Assembly: GCF_002763455.1 (NCBI RefSeq) | Contig: NZ_NIXK01000007.1 | Span: forward strand, 186,001-250,000 | Reading direction: 5' to 3' | DNA: 64,000 bases | DNA from: Lentibacillus sediminis | GTDB taxonomy: Bacteria > Bacillota > Bacilli > Bacillales > Amphibacillaceae | Notes under the pieces: generated by a model | The model's database searches: none | Told to the model about the DNA's origin: nothing | Seen by the model: only the letters and a program-made list of their open reading frames with translations | Shown here: positions 24,995-34,766 of the stretch, piece by piece | Numbering within the stretch: the first letter of the stretch is position 1 | Layout: each line of letters starts with the position of its first letter | Made by a program: the position numbers and the translations under genes

Positions 24995-26605
24995 CTACCC
25001 TTCCAAATCCCGCTTATTATAACCAATAAACCCTATGACAGCTATAATCATAGCAATAACAGTCAGAATGATCATCGTTGCCCAGTCCATTTCTTCCGTC
25101 GGGATAGTTGGAACATGTTCAAAAACAGATAGACTGACCATCCACTGCGGAAACTCAAGAATCCCATTAAGATAAAGTACGATAAATAAGTAGACGACAT
25201 AAAACCAAACAAATCCAGTTGCTTTCGGCAACGTACCGACCAGCAAAACTGCTATGCCTACCACGACCCACATCGCAGGCAAATAGACGAGTGCTGAAGT
25301 GAAGATGGTACCAAATTCCAGCGCCTCATCCATCACAGCCAATCCAGCAGACCATAAGCCAATTGCTACGAGGGCTTGCATAACGATCGTCACGATAACT
25401 GCCAGAATGTAATAACTGCCAAGCACCTTTCCACGGGAAACAGCACGACTGTACAAGTTCTCCGTACGATTCCGATTTTCTTCTCCCTTTAATTTTAATA
25501 CCGTCATCACAGCTGGAATCACGCTAATCAAAGCCATAATCGCCATCAGCAATCCAATAAACTGTTCGGTCATCGAACTTCCTGCATCCTCCGCTATAAA
25601 GGCCTGCATGACATCCATTTCTGCGTAATAGGTTTCCAAATCCCCCAGAATCGCACCAAACGAAGCACCTAAGGCAAAGACACCGATAGCCCACGCAATA
25701 ATATTCGTGCCTCCCAGCCTCCAGCTAAGCCCAAATGGCGTTTTTAAAAAGGCAGAAGCATGTTTTTTGCCGCCTTTTGACGCAATAAATCCCGAACCTA
25801 AATCGCGAATGGTATTTAAGTAGAATGCCAGAATGGTGATGATAATCGCTGCTGCAATCTTTAATAGAATGGGCCACCAGTCATTCTCTACAAATACTTC
25901 CGTTCTTACCGTCCAGCCGAGTGGGGAAATAAGTGACAGCGTCTCATTGCTTACATCACCTATTGCCCGAACAAGATACGCTAGAATTAAAACGGCAAAG
26001 GACAGCATGGTAGCCCCTCTCGAAGTCTCTGCAACTTGGGCAAACAGAACGGTAAAACTTGAAAAAACAAAACCTGTTGACCCCAGGATAACTCCATATA
26101 GCAATGAGCCTTCTAAACCCATCTCTTCAATTCCCAATACAGCCAAACCAAATCCTGTTAGTACAGCTAAAAGAACATTCGTTAAAAAGAGCACAATCAT
26201 TGCCGCACTTAAATAAGACAAGCGTCCCACAGAAAGTGCATGAATCATTTCCGTAAGACCTTCTTCTTCATCTGCACGAGTGGATCTTCCAGCAAGTAAA
26301 ATACTCATGATCCCAACTGCAACAGCCGTAAAGAGCAGCATTTCATGAGCAAACACAGCCCCAATGGAATGGATATAATTCTCTATTTCGTGTAAAGGAC
26401 CAAGCATTGCCACCATCGCAGGATTATCCATCGTCAAAGCAAAAGCCTGCTTAGATTGTTCATCCTTATAGATACTTGGGTAGGCCGAAGCAACAGCCAA
26501 CGTTACGATCACCAACCCACCTAGCCAGGCAAAAATTTTGAATCGCTGTTGCCTGAGAAGTAGCTTGATTAATGTTCCAGTCCCTTTGAAATATCGTTCA
26601 TACAT
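24995..26605 (-). CDS. ABC exporter permease (polyketide-antibiotic exporter type)
   Basis: A 536-residue membrane protein with about twelve spans, matching the large permeases annotated as exporters of polyketide-type drugs (COG3559). A loop ADEEEGLTEMIHALSVGR lies between the first spans, and a similar RNRTENLYSRAVSRGK loop marks the second half, so the protein is an internal duplication. Its ATG shares a base with the stop of the ATPase gene. Together with that ATPase and the divergent TetR it forms a drug-efflux unit. Confidence 0.85.
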   Translation of the reverse strand: MYERYFKGTGTLIKLLLRQQRFKIFAWLGGLVIVTLAVASAYPSIYKDEQSKQAFALTMDNPAMVAMLGPLHEIENYIHSIGAVFAHEMLLFTAVAVGIMSILLAGRSTRADEEEGLTEMIHALSVGRLSYLSAAMIVLFLTNVLLAVLTGFGLAVLGIEEMGLEGSLLYGVILGSTGFVFSSFTVLFAQVAETSRGATMLSFAVLILAYLVRAIGDVSNETLSLISPLGWTVRTEVFVENDWWPILLKIAAAIIITILAFYLNTIRDLGSGFIASKGGKKHASAFLKTPFGLSWRLGGTNIIAWAIGVFALGASFGAILGDLETYYAEMDVMQAFIAEDAGSSMTEQFIGLLMAIMALISVIPAVMTVLKLKGEENRNRTENLYSRAVSRGKVLGSYYILAVIVTIVMQALVAIGLWSAGLAVMDEALEFGTIFTSALVYLPAMWVVVGIAVLLVGTLPKATGFVWFYVVYLFIVLYLNGILEFPQWMVSLSVFEHVPTIPTEEMDWATMIILTVIAMIIAVIGFIGYNKRDLEG

Positions 26606-27513
26606 TACAGCGCACCCCCAGAATCAGCGTGCCCTGCCCCTTGATAATGACGCATAAATAAATCCTCCAGGGTTGGAGGTGCGCTCTCCAATTTTAAGAT
26701 ACCAAATTGGCTGATATAACGAATGACCTCATCCAATTCTTCCGTATCTACTTGGAATTTAAGCTCGCCGTCATTCTCTTCCACATTATGGATTCCCTTT
26801 ATTTCATTCAAATCTGGCATCGGTTCCTTCGTCTTTACAGTCAAATTGGTACGAGTTAAATGCCTCAGCTCACTTAATGTCCCTGTTTCTATGATTTCCC
26901 CTTGCCGAATGATCGCTACTTTATCACACAGTTTTTCAACTTCAGATAAGATGTGACTGGAAAGTAACACGCTTTTCCCTTCCCTTTTTGCATCCATCAC
27001 ACATTCCTGGAATACACTCTCCATCAACGGATCAAGCCCTGAAGTAGGTTCATCCAGAATATAGAGGTCTGATTCTGATGCAAATGCTGCAATAAGAGCT
27101 ACCTTTTGCCTGTTCCCCTTTGAATACGTTCTGCATTTCTTCGTTGGATCAAAATTAAATTTCTCAATCAGCTCATCTCTTCTTTGTTCATTAACATTTC
27201 CATTCATTTTCATAAAGAGATCAATAACTTCCCCGCCAGTCAGATTTGGCCATAAATTCACATCCCCAGGAACATAAGCAATGCGCTTATGAATAGCCAC
27301 TGCATCAGCCCAAACATCCTTGCCAAAAATCGTCGCTTCGCCTTCTGTTGCCTTTAACATCCCTAAGAGCACACGGATCGTCGTTGATTTCCCAGCACCA
27401 TTTGGCCCAATAAAACCATATACCTCCCCTTTGTTCACTTCGATGTTCACACCATTCAATGCGGTGAATTTCCCGAACTTTTTTGTTAAATTGGTCGTTT
27501 CTAATATAGCCAT
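26605..27513 (-). CDS. ABC exporter ATP-binding protein
   Basis: A 302-residue ATPase with Walker A GPNGAGKST, signature YSKGNRQKVALI and Walker B LYILDEPTSGLD, of the drug-resistance (DrrA/BcrA-like) group. It powers the large permease that overlaps its 3' end. ATG 27513 follows AGAGGAG. The upstream region holds a long palindrome shared with the divergent TetR gene. Confidence 0.9.
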   Translation of the reverse strand: MAILETTNLTKKFGKFTALNGVNIEVNKGEVYGFIGPNGAGKSTTIRVLLGMLKATEGEATIFGKDVWADAVAIHKRIAYVPGDVNLWPNLTGGEVIDLFMKMNGNVNEQRRDELIEKFNFDPTKKCRTYSKGNRQKVALIAAFASESDLYILDEPTSGLDPLMESVFQECVMDAKREGKSVLLSSHILSEVEKLCDKVAIIRQGEIIETGTLSELRHLTRTNLTVKTKEPMPDLNEIKGIHNVEENDGELKFQVDTEELDEVIRYISQFGILKLESAPPTLEDLFMRHYQGAGHADSGGAL

Positions 27514-27551
27514 ATTTCATTCTCCTCTTTTTATGAAATATTTTAACCTAT

Positions 27552-27602
27552 ATAGTTCATAATATATATAAATAGATCATTTTGCAACAGTTTATGAACT
27601 AT
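27552..27602. promoter_or_regulatory. Probable TetR operator between the efflux operon and its regulator
   Basis: ATAGTTCATAA (27552-27562) and TTATGAACTAT (27592-27602) are perfect 11-bp inverted repeats with a 29-bp AT-rich middle. They lie in the 142-bp gap between the divergent efflux and tetR genes. Confidence 0.7.
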
Positions 27603-27655
27603 TATCATTGTCTTATTACAAAATTTACATTACACTAACATGGAGGTGAGCAATA

Positions 27656-28240
27656 ATGGACGGATTTGAACGTCGCCGAGAGCAAAAAAAGTCAAATATA
27701 CTTGAAGCTGCGTTAGCTTTATTTATGAAATATGGCATACAAAAAGTTTCCGTTGCAGAAATAGCAAAAGAAGCGAATGTTTCACAAGTGACGATCTATA
27801 ATTATTATGGAAGTAAAGACCATCTAATCGACCAGGTTATAATTTTTTATATCGATAATGTATGGGAAGAATACGAGCATTTATTAAAAAGCAACATCCC
27901 TTTTCCGGACAAGATAAAACAGGTTATTTTTGAAAAAACAGATGCCGCAAATGAAATAAGTGGGGATTTTTTCAATCATTTTATGAAGGAATATACGGGT
28001 GGAAACACTTATTTAGAAAAGCTTTATGCTGAAAAAGTAATCCCGGAAATGATTAACCTGTTTGATGAGGGAAAGGAACAGGGATATATAAATCCATCAA
28101 TTTCAAATGAAGCAATTTTGTTTTATATCCAGATGTTTACAGAATATATGAAACGAGATGATGTAGCGAAAGCAGTATTGCCGATGACGGAAGAGCTTAC
28201 GAAGCTGTTCTTTTATGGAATTGTTGGAAAAACCGAATAG
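27656..28240 (+). CDS. TetR/AcrR family transcriptional regulator
   Basis: A 194-residue repressor with an N-terminal TetR helix-turn-helix (IQKVSVAEIAKEANVSQVTI then YNYYGSKDHLIDQV) and a variable helical ligand domain. It is transcribed divergently from the ABC efflux pair and very probably represses it through the 11-bp palindrome between them. ATG 27656 follows GGAGGTGA. Confidence 0.92.
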   Translation: MDGFERRREQKKSNILEAALALFMKYGIQKVSVAEIAKEANVSQVTIYNYYGSKDHLIDQVIIFYIDNVWEEYEHLLKSNIPFPDKIKQVIFEKTDAANEISGDFFNHFMKEYTGGNTYLEKLYAEKVIPEMINLFDEGKEQGYINPSISNEAILFYIQMFTEYMKRDDVAKAVLPMTEELTKLFFYGIVGKTE

Positions 28241-28335
28241 GGATATTTCAGTTTATTGGAAAATTTCCAGCTGTGTTGGTATACTTGCCTTAAGATGAAA
28301 CTAACTGGCTTTAAAATATGCGGGAGGCGGTTGAT

Positions 28336-28635
28336 TTGCAGAAATGTAGTGTTTGCGGCGCTCCATTTAAATGGAATAAAATCTTCAAATCAATTTGGTT
28401 AGGTTATGAACCTGTTCAATGTGAAAAATGTAATTCCAAATACAAGATAACCTTTACTTCGCGGCTCATATGTGTCTCTTTGATTATATTACCTATGTTG
28501 ATTTTTGGATTTTATTTAACTCCACTATTGATTTCTAATAAATTGTATATAAATCTACTGTTACTGTTAATCATTCCCATTGTCTGTTCTTTATTTTCAC
28601 CCTACTTAGTAAAGTATAAAAAAGTCGACACTTAG
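28336..28635 (+). CDS. CXXC-20-CXXC zinc-ribbon membrane protein
   Basis: A 99-residue protein with an N-terminal zinc ribbon (CSVC, then CEKC about 21 residues later), the layout of the cxxc_20_cxxc family common in Bacillaceae, followed by two membrane spans (LICVSLIILPMLIFGFYL, LYINLLLLLIIPIVCSLF). TTG 28336 is preferred over ATG 28318 because GGGAGG lies 8 nt before it and inside the longer frame. Function unknown. Confidence 0.75.
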   Translation: MQKCSVCGAPFKWNKIFKSIWLGYEPVQCEKCNSKYKITFTSRLICVSLIILPMLIFGFYLTPLLISNKLYINLLLLLIIPIVCSLFSPYLVKYKKVDT

Positions 28636-28706
28636 TGAAGTATGGGTGGAAAGGACCCGTTAGAGATTACTTCAGACTTTATATTGGTGCGACTGAATTC
28701 TAGCGG

Positions 28707-28915
28707 CGGGGCGAAATCGCGAGGAGCCAGGACTGAATCGCGCGTGTTTCGGTCCTAGTCGCGCGAATTCACGACCAAATCGCGCGTGGAATCATCCAAA
28801 ACGCGCGAACCCCACATCAATTCGCGCATGCATCGCCTGTAATCACGCGCTGAAGACGTCAAATCGCGCAAGCACCGCCCCTGATCGCGCGGCACCCCAG
28901 CCAAATCGCGCGACC
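28707..28915. repeat. Degenerate array with strict 21-bp period, consensus core CAAATCGCGCG
   Basis: Ten cores have their key T (or its equivalent) at 28717, 28738, 28759, 28780, 28801, 28822, 28843, 28864, 28885 and 28906: nine consecutive spacings of exactly 21 bp. The ~11-bp segments between cores differ in every unit. It fills the gap between two converging genes (zinc-ribbon gene and cydC). A heptad-like frame (xRDLxxx) exists on the minus strand but has no ribosome site. Confidence 0.9.
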
Positions 28916-28938
28916 AGACCACACACAGCAAACTCTCA

Positions 28939-30654
28939 CTACAACATCCCCTTCTCAATCTCCTTCATCCCATAAAAATACCCTTTCCGCGCCATCAGCT
29001 CCGAGTACGTCCCAGCTTCCACAACCGTTCCACGCTCCATAACAACAATCTGATCCATCTTCTCCAACCCTTGCAAACGATGGCTGATCAGCACCAGCGT
29101 ATCCGCCTTCGCTTGCTCAAACAAACGCTCATAGATCGCCTTTTCCGTTACCGCGTCCACAGAAGAAGTTGGCTCATCCAGCAGCCAGAGCCGTCCGCCT
29201 TTCAGCATCGCCCTGGCGATGGCGAGGCGTTGTTTTTCGCCGCCGGAGAGGTTTTCTCCTTTTTCAAACACCGAATCACCCAAAGCAAAATGAGCGAGCT
29301 CGACCTGATCCAGCGCTGCCTCCATTTGTTCATCGGTCAGGTCGTTACCAGCCAGCTGCAGGTTTTCCCGAATTGTTCCATAAAAGAAGTGATTCTCCTG
29401 CAGCACAACATTGGCTGCCTGCCAGATACTCTGTGGCTGCAGCTTCCTCACAGACACACCACTCAAGTGAATCTCCCCCTCTGCAGCAGTACCCATTGAC
29501 AATATCAGCTGCAGAACAGTGGATTTCCCGGAACCGCTTGGACCGACGATCGCCGTTTTCGTGCCGGGGGCAAGTTTCAAGTTAAGCTCTTTTACCGCTG
29601 CCCTGTCTTCCTCTGCAAAGCGAAACGTTACATCTTCCATTTCAATGGCTGGTGGCAATTCTTGTGAAAGTTTTTCTGTCCCTTCGACTTCACGATCCGC
29701 TCCATCCTCTTCTACCACGGAGAAAAGCCGGGAAGCAGCACGTCTTGTGTTTTGCATATGGATCGGGAAAACCGCCATGGGGCCGGCATCTTCAAACACA
29801 GTCAAGGAAATCATCAGCAGCATCGCCAGAAAAATACCCTCAAGCTGGCCGTCTGACACAAGATAAGCGCCCAATGCCAGGACAAACCATGTCACAATAA
29901 ATGTCACAAAGGTATTGACAGACTGACTGAAAAGCTTCTGCACACCTTCCCGCTCCTGTTCAGCAACATAGTCATCGGATGATCGCAGCAAAGCCTCTTC
30001 CTTCTCTCCCAGCTGCCGGTAAATTTTCAAGTCGCGAAAGCCCTGGAACAACTCCGTCACATCTGTCGACAACGCCCCGCGGCCTTCCCGCACACGGCTG
30101 TCAATCCTGGCTTGCCTCAATGAAAACAAAGCCGGAACGACAAACACCGTCAACACGAGGCCCACGAGCAGCACCAGCGCAGTATATACCGAGAAAAACA
30201 TCGTAAACAGAATCGTCGCCAAAAAGACCATCACCAGCACAATCGGCGGGTAAAAGACCCGAAGGAAATAATCCTGCAGGCTCTCGACGTCCCCGACAAT
30301 ACGGGCAAGCAAGTCACCACTCCGGTAGCGTTGAAAAATCCTTGGTGCGAGCGGTTCAAGCCGTTCAAAAAAGGAGACACGCAGATTGCTTAAAATCGTA
30401 AAGGTTGCCCGGTGAGAAAAATACCGCTCCCCATATCTGCTGAGCGCCCGGACAAAACCGAGCAGCTTCACCGTGGAGGTAAGTGCGATCAACGCATACA
30501 ACGGAGGGACCAAGGCTGATTTTGAAATCAGGTAGCCACTTGCCGCAAACAGACCGACTGCCGCGATCCCGGCAATAAAACCGGCGAGAATGGACAAAAG
30601 AATATCTCTTTTTTCGGCCATCATTACCTTTGTAACTGCCGCCAATTCCTTCAT
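28939..30654 (-). CDS. cydC: CydC: ABC exporter of the cytochrome bd assembly system
   Basis: A 571-residue half-transporter: six N-terminal spans (about 1-300) then an ABC ATPase (Walker A GPSGSGKST, signature NLSGGEKQRLA, Walker B LWLLDEPTSSVD). With CydD it exports glutathione/cysteine-type thiols needed to assemble cytochrome bd in characterised bacteria. The start overlaps the cydD stop by 4 nt, and it ends the cydABDC-ordered operon. Confidence 0.93.
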   Translation of the reverse strand: MKELAAVTKVMMAEKRDILLSILAGFIAGIAAVGLFAASGYLISKSALVPPLYALIALTSTVKLLGFVRALSRYGERYFSHRATFTILSNLRVSFFERLEPLAPRIFQRYRSGDLLARIVGDVESLQDYFLRVFYPPIVLVMVFLATILFTMFFSVYTALVLLVGLVLTVFVVPALFSLRQARIDSRVREGRGALSTDVTELFQGFRDLKIYRQLGEKEEALLRSSDDYVAEQEREGVQKLFSQSVNTFVTFIVTWFVLALGAYLVSDGQLEGIFLAMLLMISLTVFEDAGPMAVFPIHMQNTRRAASRLFSVVEEDGADREVEGTEKLSQELPPAIEMEDVTFRFAEEDRAAVKELNLKLAPGTKTAIVGPSGSGKSTVLQLILSMGTAAEGEIHLSGVSVRKLQPQSIWQAANVVLQENHFFYGTIRENLQLAGNDLTDEQMEAALDQVELAHFALGDSVFEKGENLSGGEKQRLAIARAMLKGGRLWLLDEPTSSVDAVTEKAIYERLFEQAKADTLVLISHRLQGLEKMDQIVVMERGTVVEAGTYSELMARKGYFYGMKEIEKGML

Positions 30655-32378
30655 GACACGTCGCCTCCCTTCTGCGTGCCCACCATTGCACGATAATCCG
30701 CAGTGCTTTCAAGAAGCTCTTCATGTGTTCCGCTAGCTTGGAGCTTCCCGTCGCTCAGTAAAAAGATTTGGTCAGCACCTCTGATCGTATGCAAACGGTG
30801 CGCCACCGTAATAATCGTAGCCGTTTTCCCAAGTTCCCGGATTGATTCCTGCAACATTCGCTCTGTCCCCAGATCAAGCCCTGTCGTCGGCTCGTCAAAT
30901 AACACCACAGACGGTTGTTTGAGAAAAGCACGGGCCAGGGCAAGGCGCTGCTGTTCGCCTCCGGAAAGCCCTCTCCCTGCTTCACCAACCGGTGTGTCAT
31001 ACCCATGAGACAGTTCCCGGATCATGCTATCGAGTCCGGCTTTCTCCGCCGCTCGGGTGATCTCTTCCCGACTCACAGCAGAGCTCTTACCAATCGCGAT
31101 GTTTTCCGCAATCGTCCCGGAGAAAATATACGGATGCTGGGAGATGTAGCTCAACTGGGCAAACCAGCCCACTTCCTTATAGGTCTGACGCGGACTGCCA
31201 TTAACTAGCATTTCACCGCGGCCCGCTTCCACCAGCCCTGCAAGCAAATGAAGCAGCGTTGATTTTCCCGAGCCGCTATGGCCGACAATCGCTGCCTGGC
31301 TGTATGGCGGGATCTCCATCGTAAGCGGGCCAAGCTGAAACCGGTCCTCTCCATAGCTATAGCTTGCGTCCTTCATCCGAATTTCCGGGGGAGCAGAAGT
31401 TAACGACTGATCGCCCCAGTTAATTCCTTCCTCCGGCTCTTGCAGTTCTTCCTCCACTTTCTTCGCAGCCCCCATACTGCTCCGTCCATTGTGGAAAGCA
31501 CTGCCCAACTCCTTCAGCGAGGTATAAAACTCCGGCACAAGCACCAGCACCAGGAACGCCGTAAAGAAAGAAATACTTTCATAGATAATCAGCTGAATCG
31601 CCAGCTCCAGGGCAATAATCCCAATACTGAGCATGGTCACGACTTCCAGCATAAACGACTGGGTAAATGCCACTTTGAGAATCTCCATCGTCGCATCGCG
31701 AAAGCCCAGACTGCTCGATTCAATTTTTTCCTTTTGCTGCCTGGCGCGCCCGAACAGCTTCAGCGTTACCAAACCTTGCAATGTATCAAGAAATGTTCCT
31801 GAAAAAGCACCCAGCTTCTCCAGCTGTTCCTCCGATTTTTTCTGTGTCTGCATGCCGATGATGATCATAAAGATGGGGAGGAACGGTGCAGTAATCAGCA
31901 TAATGAGGCCAGAATTGACATGCTGTGTAAAGACCACAATCAGCACCACCAGCGGAAGAAATGAGGTTTTGACAAGCTGTGGCAGATACTCACTGAAATA
32001 GCTGTCCACCTCATCAACCGCATCCATCATCACACTCACCTTTTGCCCGGATTGCCCGCGCATTGATGCCTGGACCGGCTGGCTGGTAAACCGCTCCAGC
32101 AGCGAACGGCGGAGACCCCGCTTTGCCCGGGCCGCCATTCTCACCCCAGTCCGGCCACTTGTATATTGAAAAAAGACACGAGCCGCAAGCATCAAAAGCA
32201 GACCACCCAGCAGCGGGAGAACTTCGGCAAACGTTTCCCCTTGCAAAAACACGCCATCAACCGCTGCTACCAGAAAATAAGCCTGGCCAATGACCGCAGC
32301 ACCTGCAAACACAGAAGAGAGAAGCAGCCAAAGCATGCTTCCCTTCTGTTCCCTCAGTCGATTCCGTAATTCATTCAT
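30651..32378 (-). CDS. cydD: CydD: ABC exporter of the cytochrome bd assembly system
   Basis: A 575-residue half-transporter with six spans and an ABC ATPase (GHSGSGKST, GLSGGEQQRLAL, VVLFDEPTTGLD). It pairs with CydC. ATG 32378 is preferred because GGGAGG lies 7 nt before it. It lies 31 bp after cydB and overlaps cydC. Confidence 0.93.
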   Translation of the reverse strand: MNELRNRLREQKGSMLWLLLSSVFAGAAVIGQAYFLVAAVDGVFLQGETFAEVLPLLGGLLLMLAARVFFQYTSGRTGVRMAARAKRGLRRSLLERFTSQPVQASMRGQSGQKVSVMMDAVDEVDSYFSEYLPQLVKTSFLPLVVLIVVFTQHVNSGLIMLITAPFLPIFMIIIGMQTQKKSEEQLEKLGAFSGTFLDTLQGLVTLKLFGRARQQKEKIESSSLGFRDATMEILKVAFTQSFMLEVVTMLSIGIIALELAIQLIIYESISFFTAFLVLVLVPEFYTSLKELGSAFHNGRSSMGAAKKVEEELQEPEEGINWGDQSLTSAPPEIRMKDASYSYGEDRFQLGPLTMEIPPYSQAAIVGHSGSGKSTLLHLLAGLVEAGRGEMLVNGSPRQTYKEVGWFAQLSYISQHPYIFSGTIAENIAIGKSSAVSREEITRAAEKAGLDSMIRELSHGYDTPVGEAGRGLSGGEQQRLALARAFLKQPSVVLFDEPTTGLDLGTERMLQESIRELGKTATIITVAHRLHTIRGADQIFLLSDGKLQASGTHEELLESTADYRAMVGTQKGGDVS

Positions 32379-32409
32379 CGCAATTCCTCCCAAAGCCTTG
32401 TGGAGATGC

Positions 32410-33423
32410 TTATTTTTTTCCTTTTACATAATCGGCATCAAACAGAAATAGCCGGAACACGAGGATCAAGGACGGGATCAAGAGTACCAGACCGCCGAGA
32501 AATGCTACTACCAAGGCTATTCCCATCGCCGGATTCGTCGCCCCCTCTTGAATCGTGATATACGGATCCAGAATGTATGGATAATGTCCGATTCCGTACG
32601 CGAAGAAGGCGAAAAAGAACTGCAGCATCACACTGACAAAGGCCAGTCCGTAATTTCGCTCGGAATAAAGCAGCCACATTGCGACCATAAAGAATCCGAC
32701 CGACAATCCGAGCATCCACCACAGGTCCATCATGTTATTGAAATGACGCTCATTGTGCTGGCTCAGAAAAATAAATGCCGTGAGTGCCGCAATGATAGTC
32801 GGTGTGCTCCAAAACAGCGCATAGTTCCGAACCAGATTCAGTGCCGGCTGGTCATTTGCCCGGTTGGCATAAAACGTCAGGAAGGTCGCACTGATAAACA
32901 GGACAGACACCAGTGCCAGCGCTACAATACTCCAGGAAAGCGGGCTGGTGAACAGTTCCAGATACTGCAGGCGAACCGCGCCATTTTCCTCCACAATAAA
33001 GCCGCCTTCCGATAGGGTCAGTGCCACGGACAGCGACGCAGGAATCAGAAGCCCAGTCGCACCATACAAAAACAGATAGACCGTACTTTGTTTAGAACCG
33101 TAATTTTCAAATGCATAAAACGACCCGCGGATCGCCAGGAGCACAATGGCAAAGCTTGCCGGCACCAGCAATGCAGACCCGTAATAATAGGCCGTGTCCG
33201 GGAAGAAACCAACCACCCCGACAAAGAAGAAAACGAAAAATACATTGGTGATCTCCCACACTGGCGACAGATACCGGGAAATCAGCTGGCTGACAATGTG
33301 ATCCTTTTTGGTGATTTTGGCATAAAAAGCAAAGAACCCGGCACCGAAGTCAATCGAAGCAACGATTAGGTACCCATATAGAAAAATCCACAGCACGGCA
33401 ATTCCGATTAACTCATAGCTCAT
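32410..33423 (-). CDS. cydB: Cytochrome bd oxidase subunit II
   Basis: A 337-residue membrane protein with about nine spans, subunit II of cytochrome bd quinol oxidase. The N-terminal LWIFLYGYLIVASIDFGAG and the following HIVSQLISRYLSPVWEITNV are typical CydB sequence. Its ATG overlaps the cydA stop by 4 nt. With CydA it oxidises quinol and reduces oxygen with high affinity. Confidence 0.93.
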   Translation of the reverse strand: MSYELIGIAVLWIFLYGYLIVASIDFGAGFFAFYAKITKKDHIVSQLISRYLSPVWEITNVFFVFFFVGVVGFFPDTAYYYGSALLVPASFAIVLLAIRGSFYAFENYGSKQSTVYLFLYGATGLLIPASLSVALTLSEGGFIVEENGAVRLQYLELFTSPLSWSIVALALVSVLFISATFLTFYANRANDQPALNLVRNYALFWSTPTIIAALTAFIFLSQHNERHFNNMMDLWWMLGLSVGFFMVAMWLLYSERNYGLAFVSVMLQFFFAFFAYGIGHYPYILDPYITIQEGATNPAMGIALVVAFLGGLVLLIPSLILVFRLFLFDADYVKGKK

Positions 33424-34766
33424 GAATGATCACCCTTTTCTATGCCTGGGTAGTGTTTTTCCAGTTCATCCTCTGCCGGATTGTTGCGGAACAGCTTCCT
33501 GAGAACCACAACACACGCTGTCCCCAGTACGATATATAAACCAAGAAACAAGAGCAGCATCCATCCGATATACGGCGAAGTGGTGGCTGCTTCTTCCACC
33601 GTCATGTAGCCGCGGATAATCCATGGCTGCCTCCCTTCCTCTGCATAAATCCAGCCAAACTCAATCGCCAGAAATGCCAGCGGACCACTCGCCACAATCA
33701 GCCACAGCAGCGGCCGATTATGCTCGTTCCATCGTTTGAACCAGGAAAAAACAAGGAACAGCAGCGAAATACCGACAAGGGCAAATCCGATCATTACCAT
33801 TAAGTCAAACATATAATGCACCCAGAGCGGTGGCCAATATTCTTGTGGAGTTTCCTCAAGCCCTGTCACTTCGGCATTGAAATCACCATGAGCGAGGAAG
33901 CTGAGGAAATTCGGAATACGTATCTCCCCCCTCACTTCATGGGCATCATTCAGCCAGCCGAACAAAATCAGGTCTGCCCCTTCTTCTGTTTCAAAATGCC
34001 ATTCCGCCGCAGCAAGTTTCTCCGGCTGATGCTCTGCCAAAAACTTCGCCGACACATCGCCGGCAAGTACGTTCAACGCACCAAACAGAAAGACCATTGT
34101 CATCATCAGCTTCAAGGATTTTTTATGATAATCGGAAGCCTTTTTCTTCAAAATCATGAACGCGGCAATTGCTGCGAGGAGCGCGGCAGCTGTTAAATAC
34201 GCCGAACTCAGCACATGGAAAACCTTCGTTGGCGTGGCAGCATTCAGCATTGCTTCAATCGGATTGACCGCGACAAATTGACCATTTTCAACCTCGAAAC
34301 CGTCCGGTGTGTTCATAAATCCGTTGACGGTTGTGATGAATACAGCGGACATCCCAGCTCCGAGTACAATCGGCAGCGACATCAGCCAGTGGGTAAACGG
34401 CTTAAACCGGTCCCATGTGTATAAATAAATACCCAAAAAGATAGCTTCAAAGAAAAACGCGAATACTTCCATAAAGAGCGGCAGGGCAATCACATTCCCG
34501 GCGACCTGCATGAAATTCGGCCATACCAGGGATAACTGCAGCCCGATTGCTGTTCCTGTTACCACACCAATGGCAACAGTAATGATAAATCCACGCGTCC
34601 AGCGCCTGGCCAGCATGGTATAATGCGGGTCCTTTTTTCGGATGCCAATGAATTCGGCAATCGATATCATTAACGGAACCCCTACCCCAATGGTCGCAAA
34701 TATAATATGAAATCCGAGGGTCAATGCGGTTAGCAGTCTGCTCATCAGGACTGTATCTAATTCCAC
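33420..34766 (-). CDS. cydA: Cytochrome bd oxidase subunit I
   Basis: A 448-residue membrane protein that carries the haems of cytochrome bd. Recognisable are the N-terminal LGFHIIFATIGVGVPLM with a haem-ligand histidine, the conserved WDRFKPFTHWL and the EEGRQPWIIRGYM motif near the quinol site; the Q-loop is of the short Bacillus type. GTG 34766 is chosen because GGGGAGG lies 8 nt upstream and it restores the usual CydA N-terminus; an upstream ATG at 34832 lacks a site. No Rex-type palindrome was found in front. Confidence 0.93.
   Translation of the reverse strand: MELDTVLMSRLLTALTLGFHIIFATIGVGVPLMISIAEFIGIRKKDPHYTMLARRWTRGFIITVAIGVVTGTAIGLQLSLVWPNFMQVAGNVIALPLFMEVFAFFFEAIFLGIYLYTWDRFKPFTHWLMSLPIVLGAGMSAVFITTVNGFMNTPDGFEVENGQFVAVNPIEAMLNAATPTKVFHVLSSAYLTAAALLAAIAAFMILKKKASDYHKKSLKLMMTMVFLFGALNVLAGDVSAKFLAEHQPEKLAAAEWHFETEEGADLILFGWLNDAHEVRGEIRIPNFLSFLAHGDFNAEVTGLEETPQEYWPPLWVHYMFDLMVMIGFALVGISLLFLVFSWFKRWNEHNRPLLWLIVASGPLAFLAIEFGWIYAEEGRQPWIIRGYMTVEEAATTSPYIGWMLLLFLGLYIVLGTACVVVLRKLFRNNPAEDELEKHYPGIEKGDHS

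Noticed and set aside
28755-28958. 67-codon minus-strand frame over the second 21-bp array
   Set aside because: Same effect of the 21-bp period; no ribosome site.
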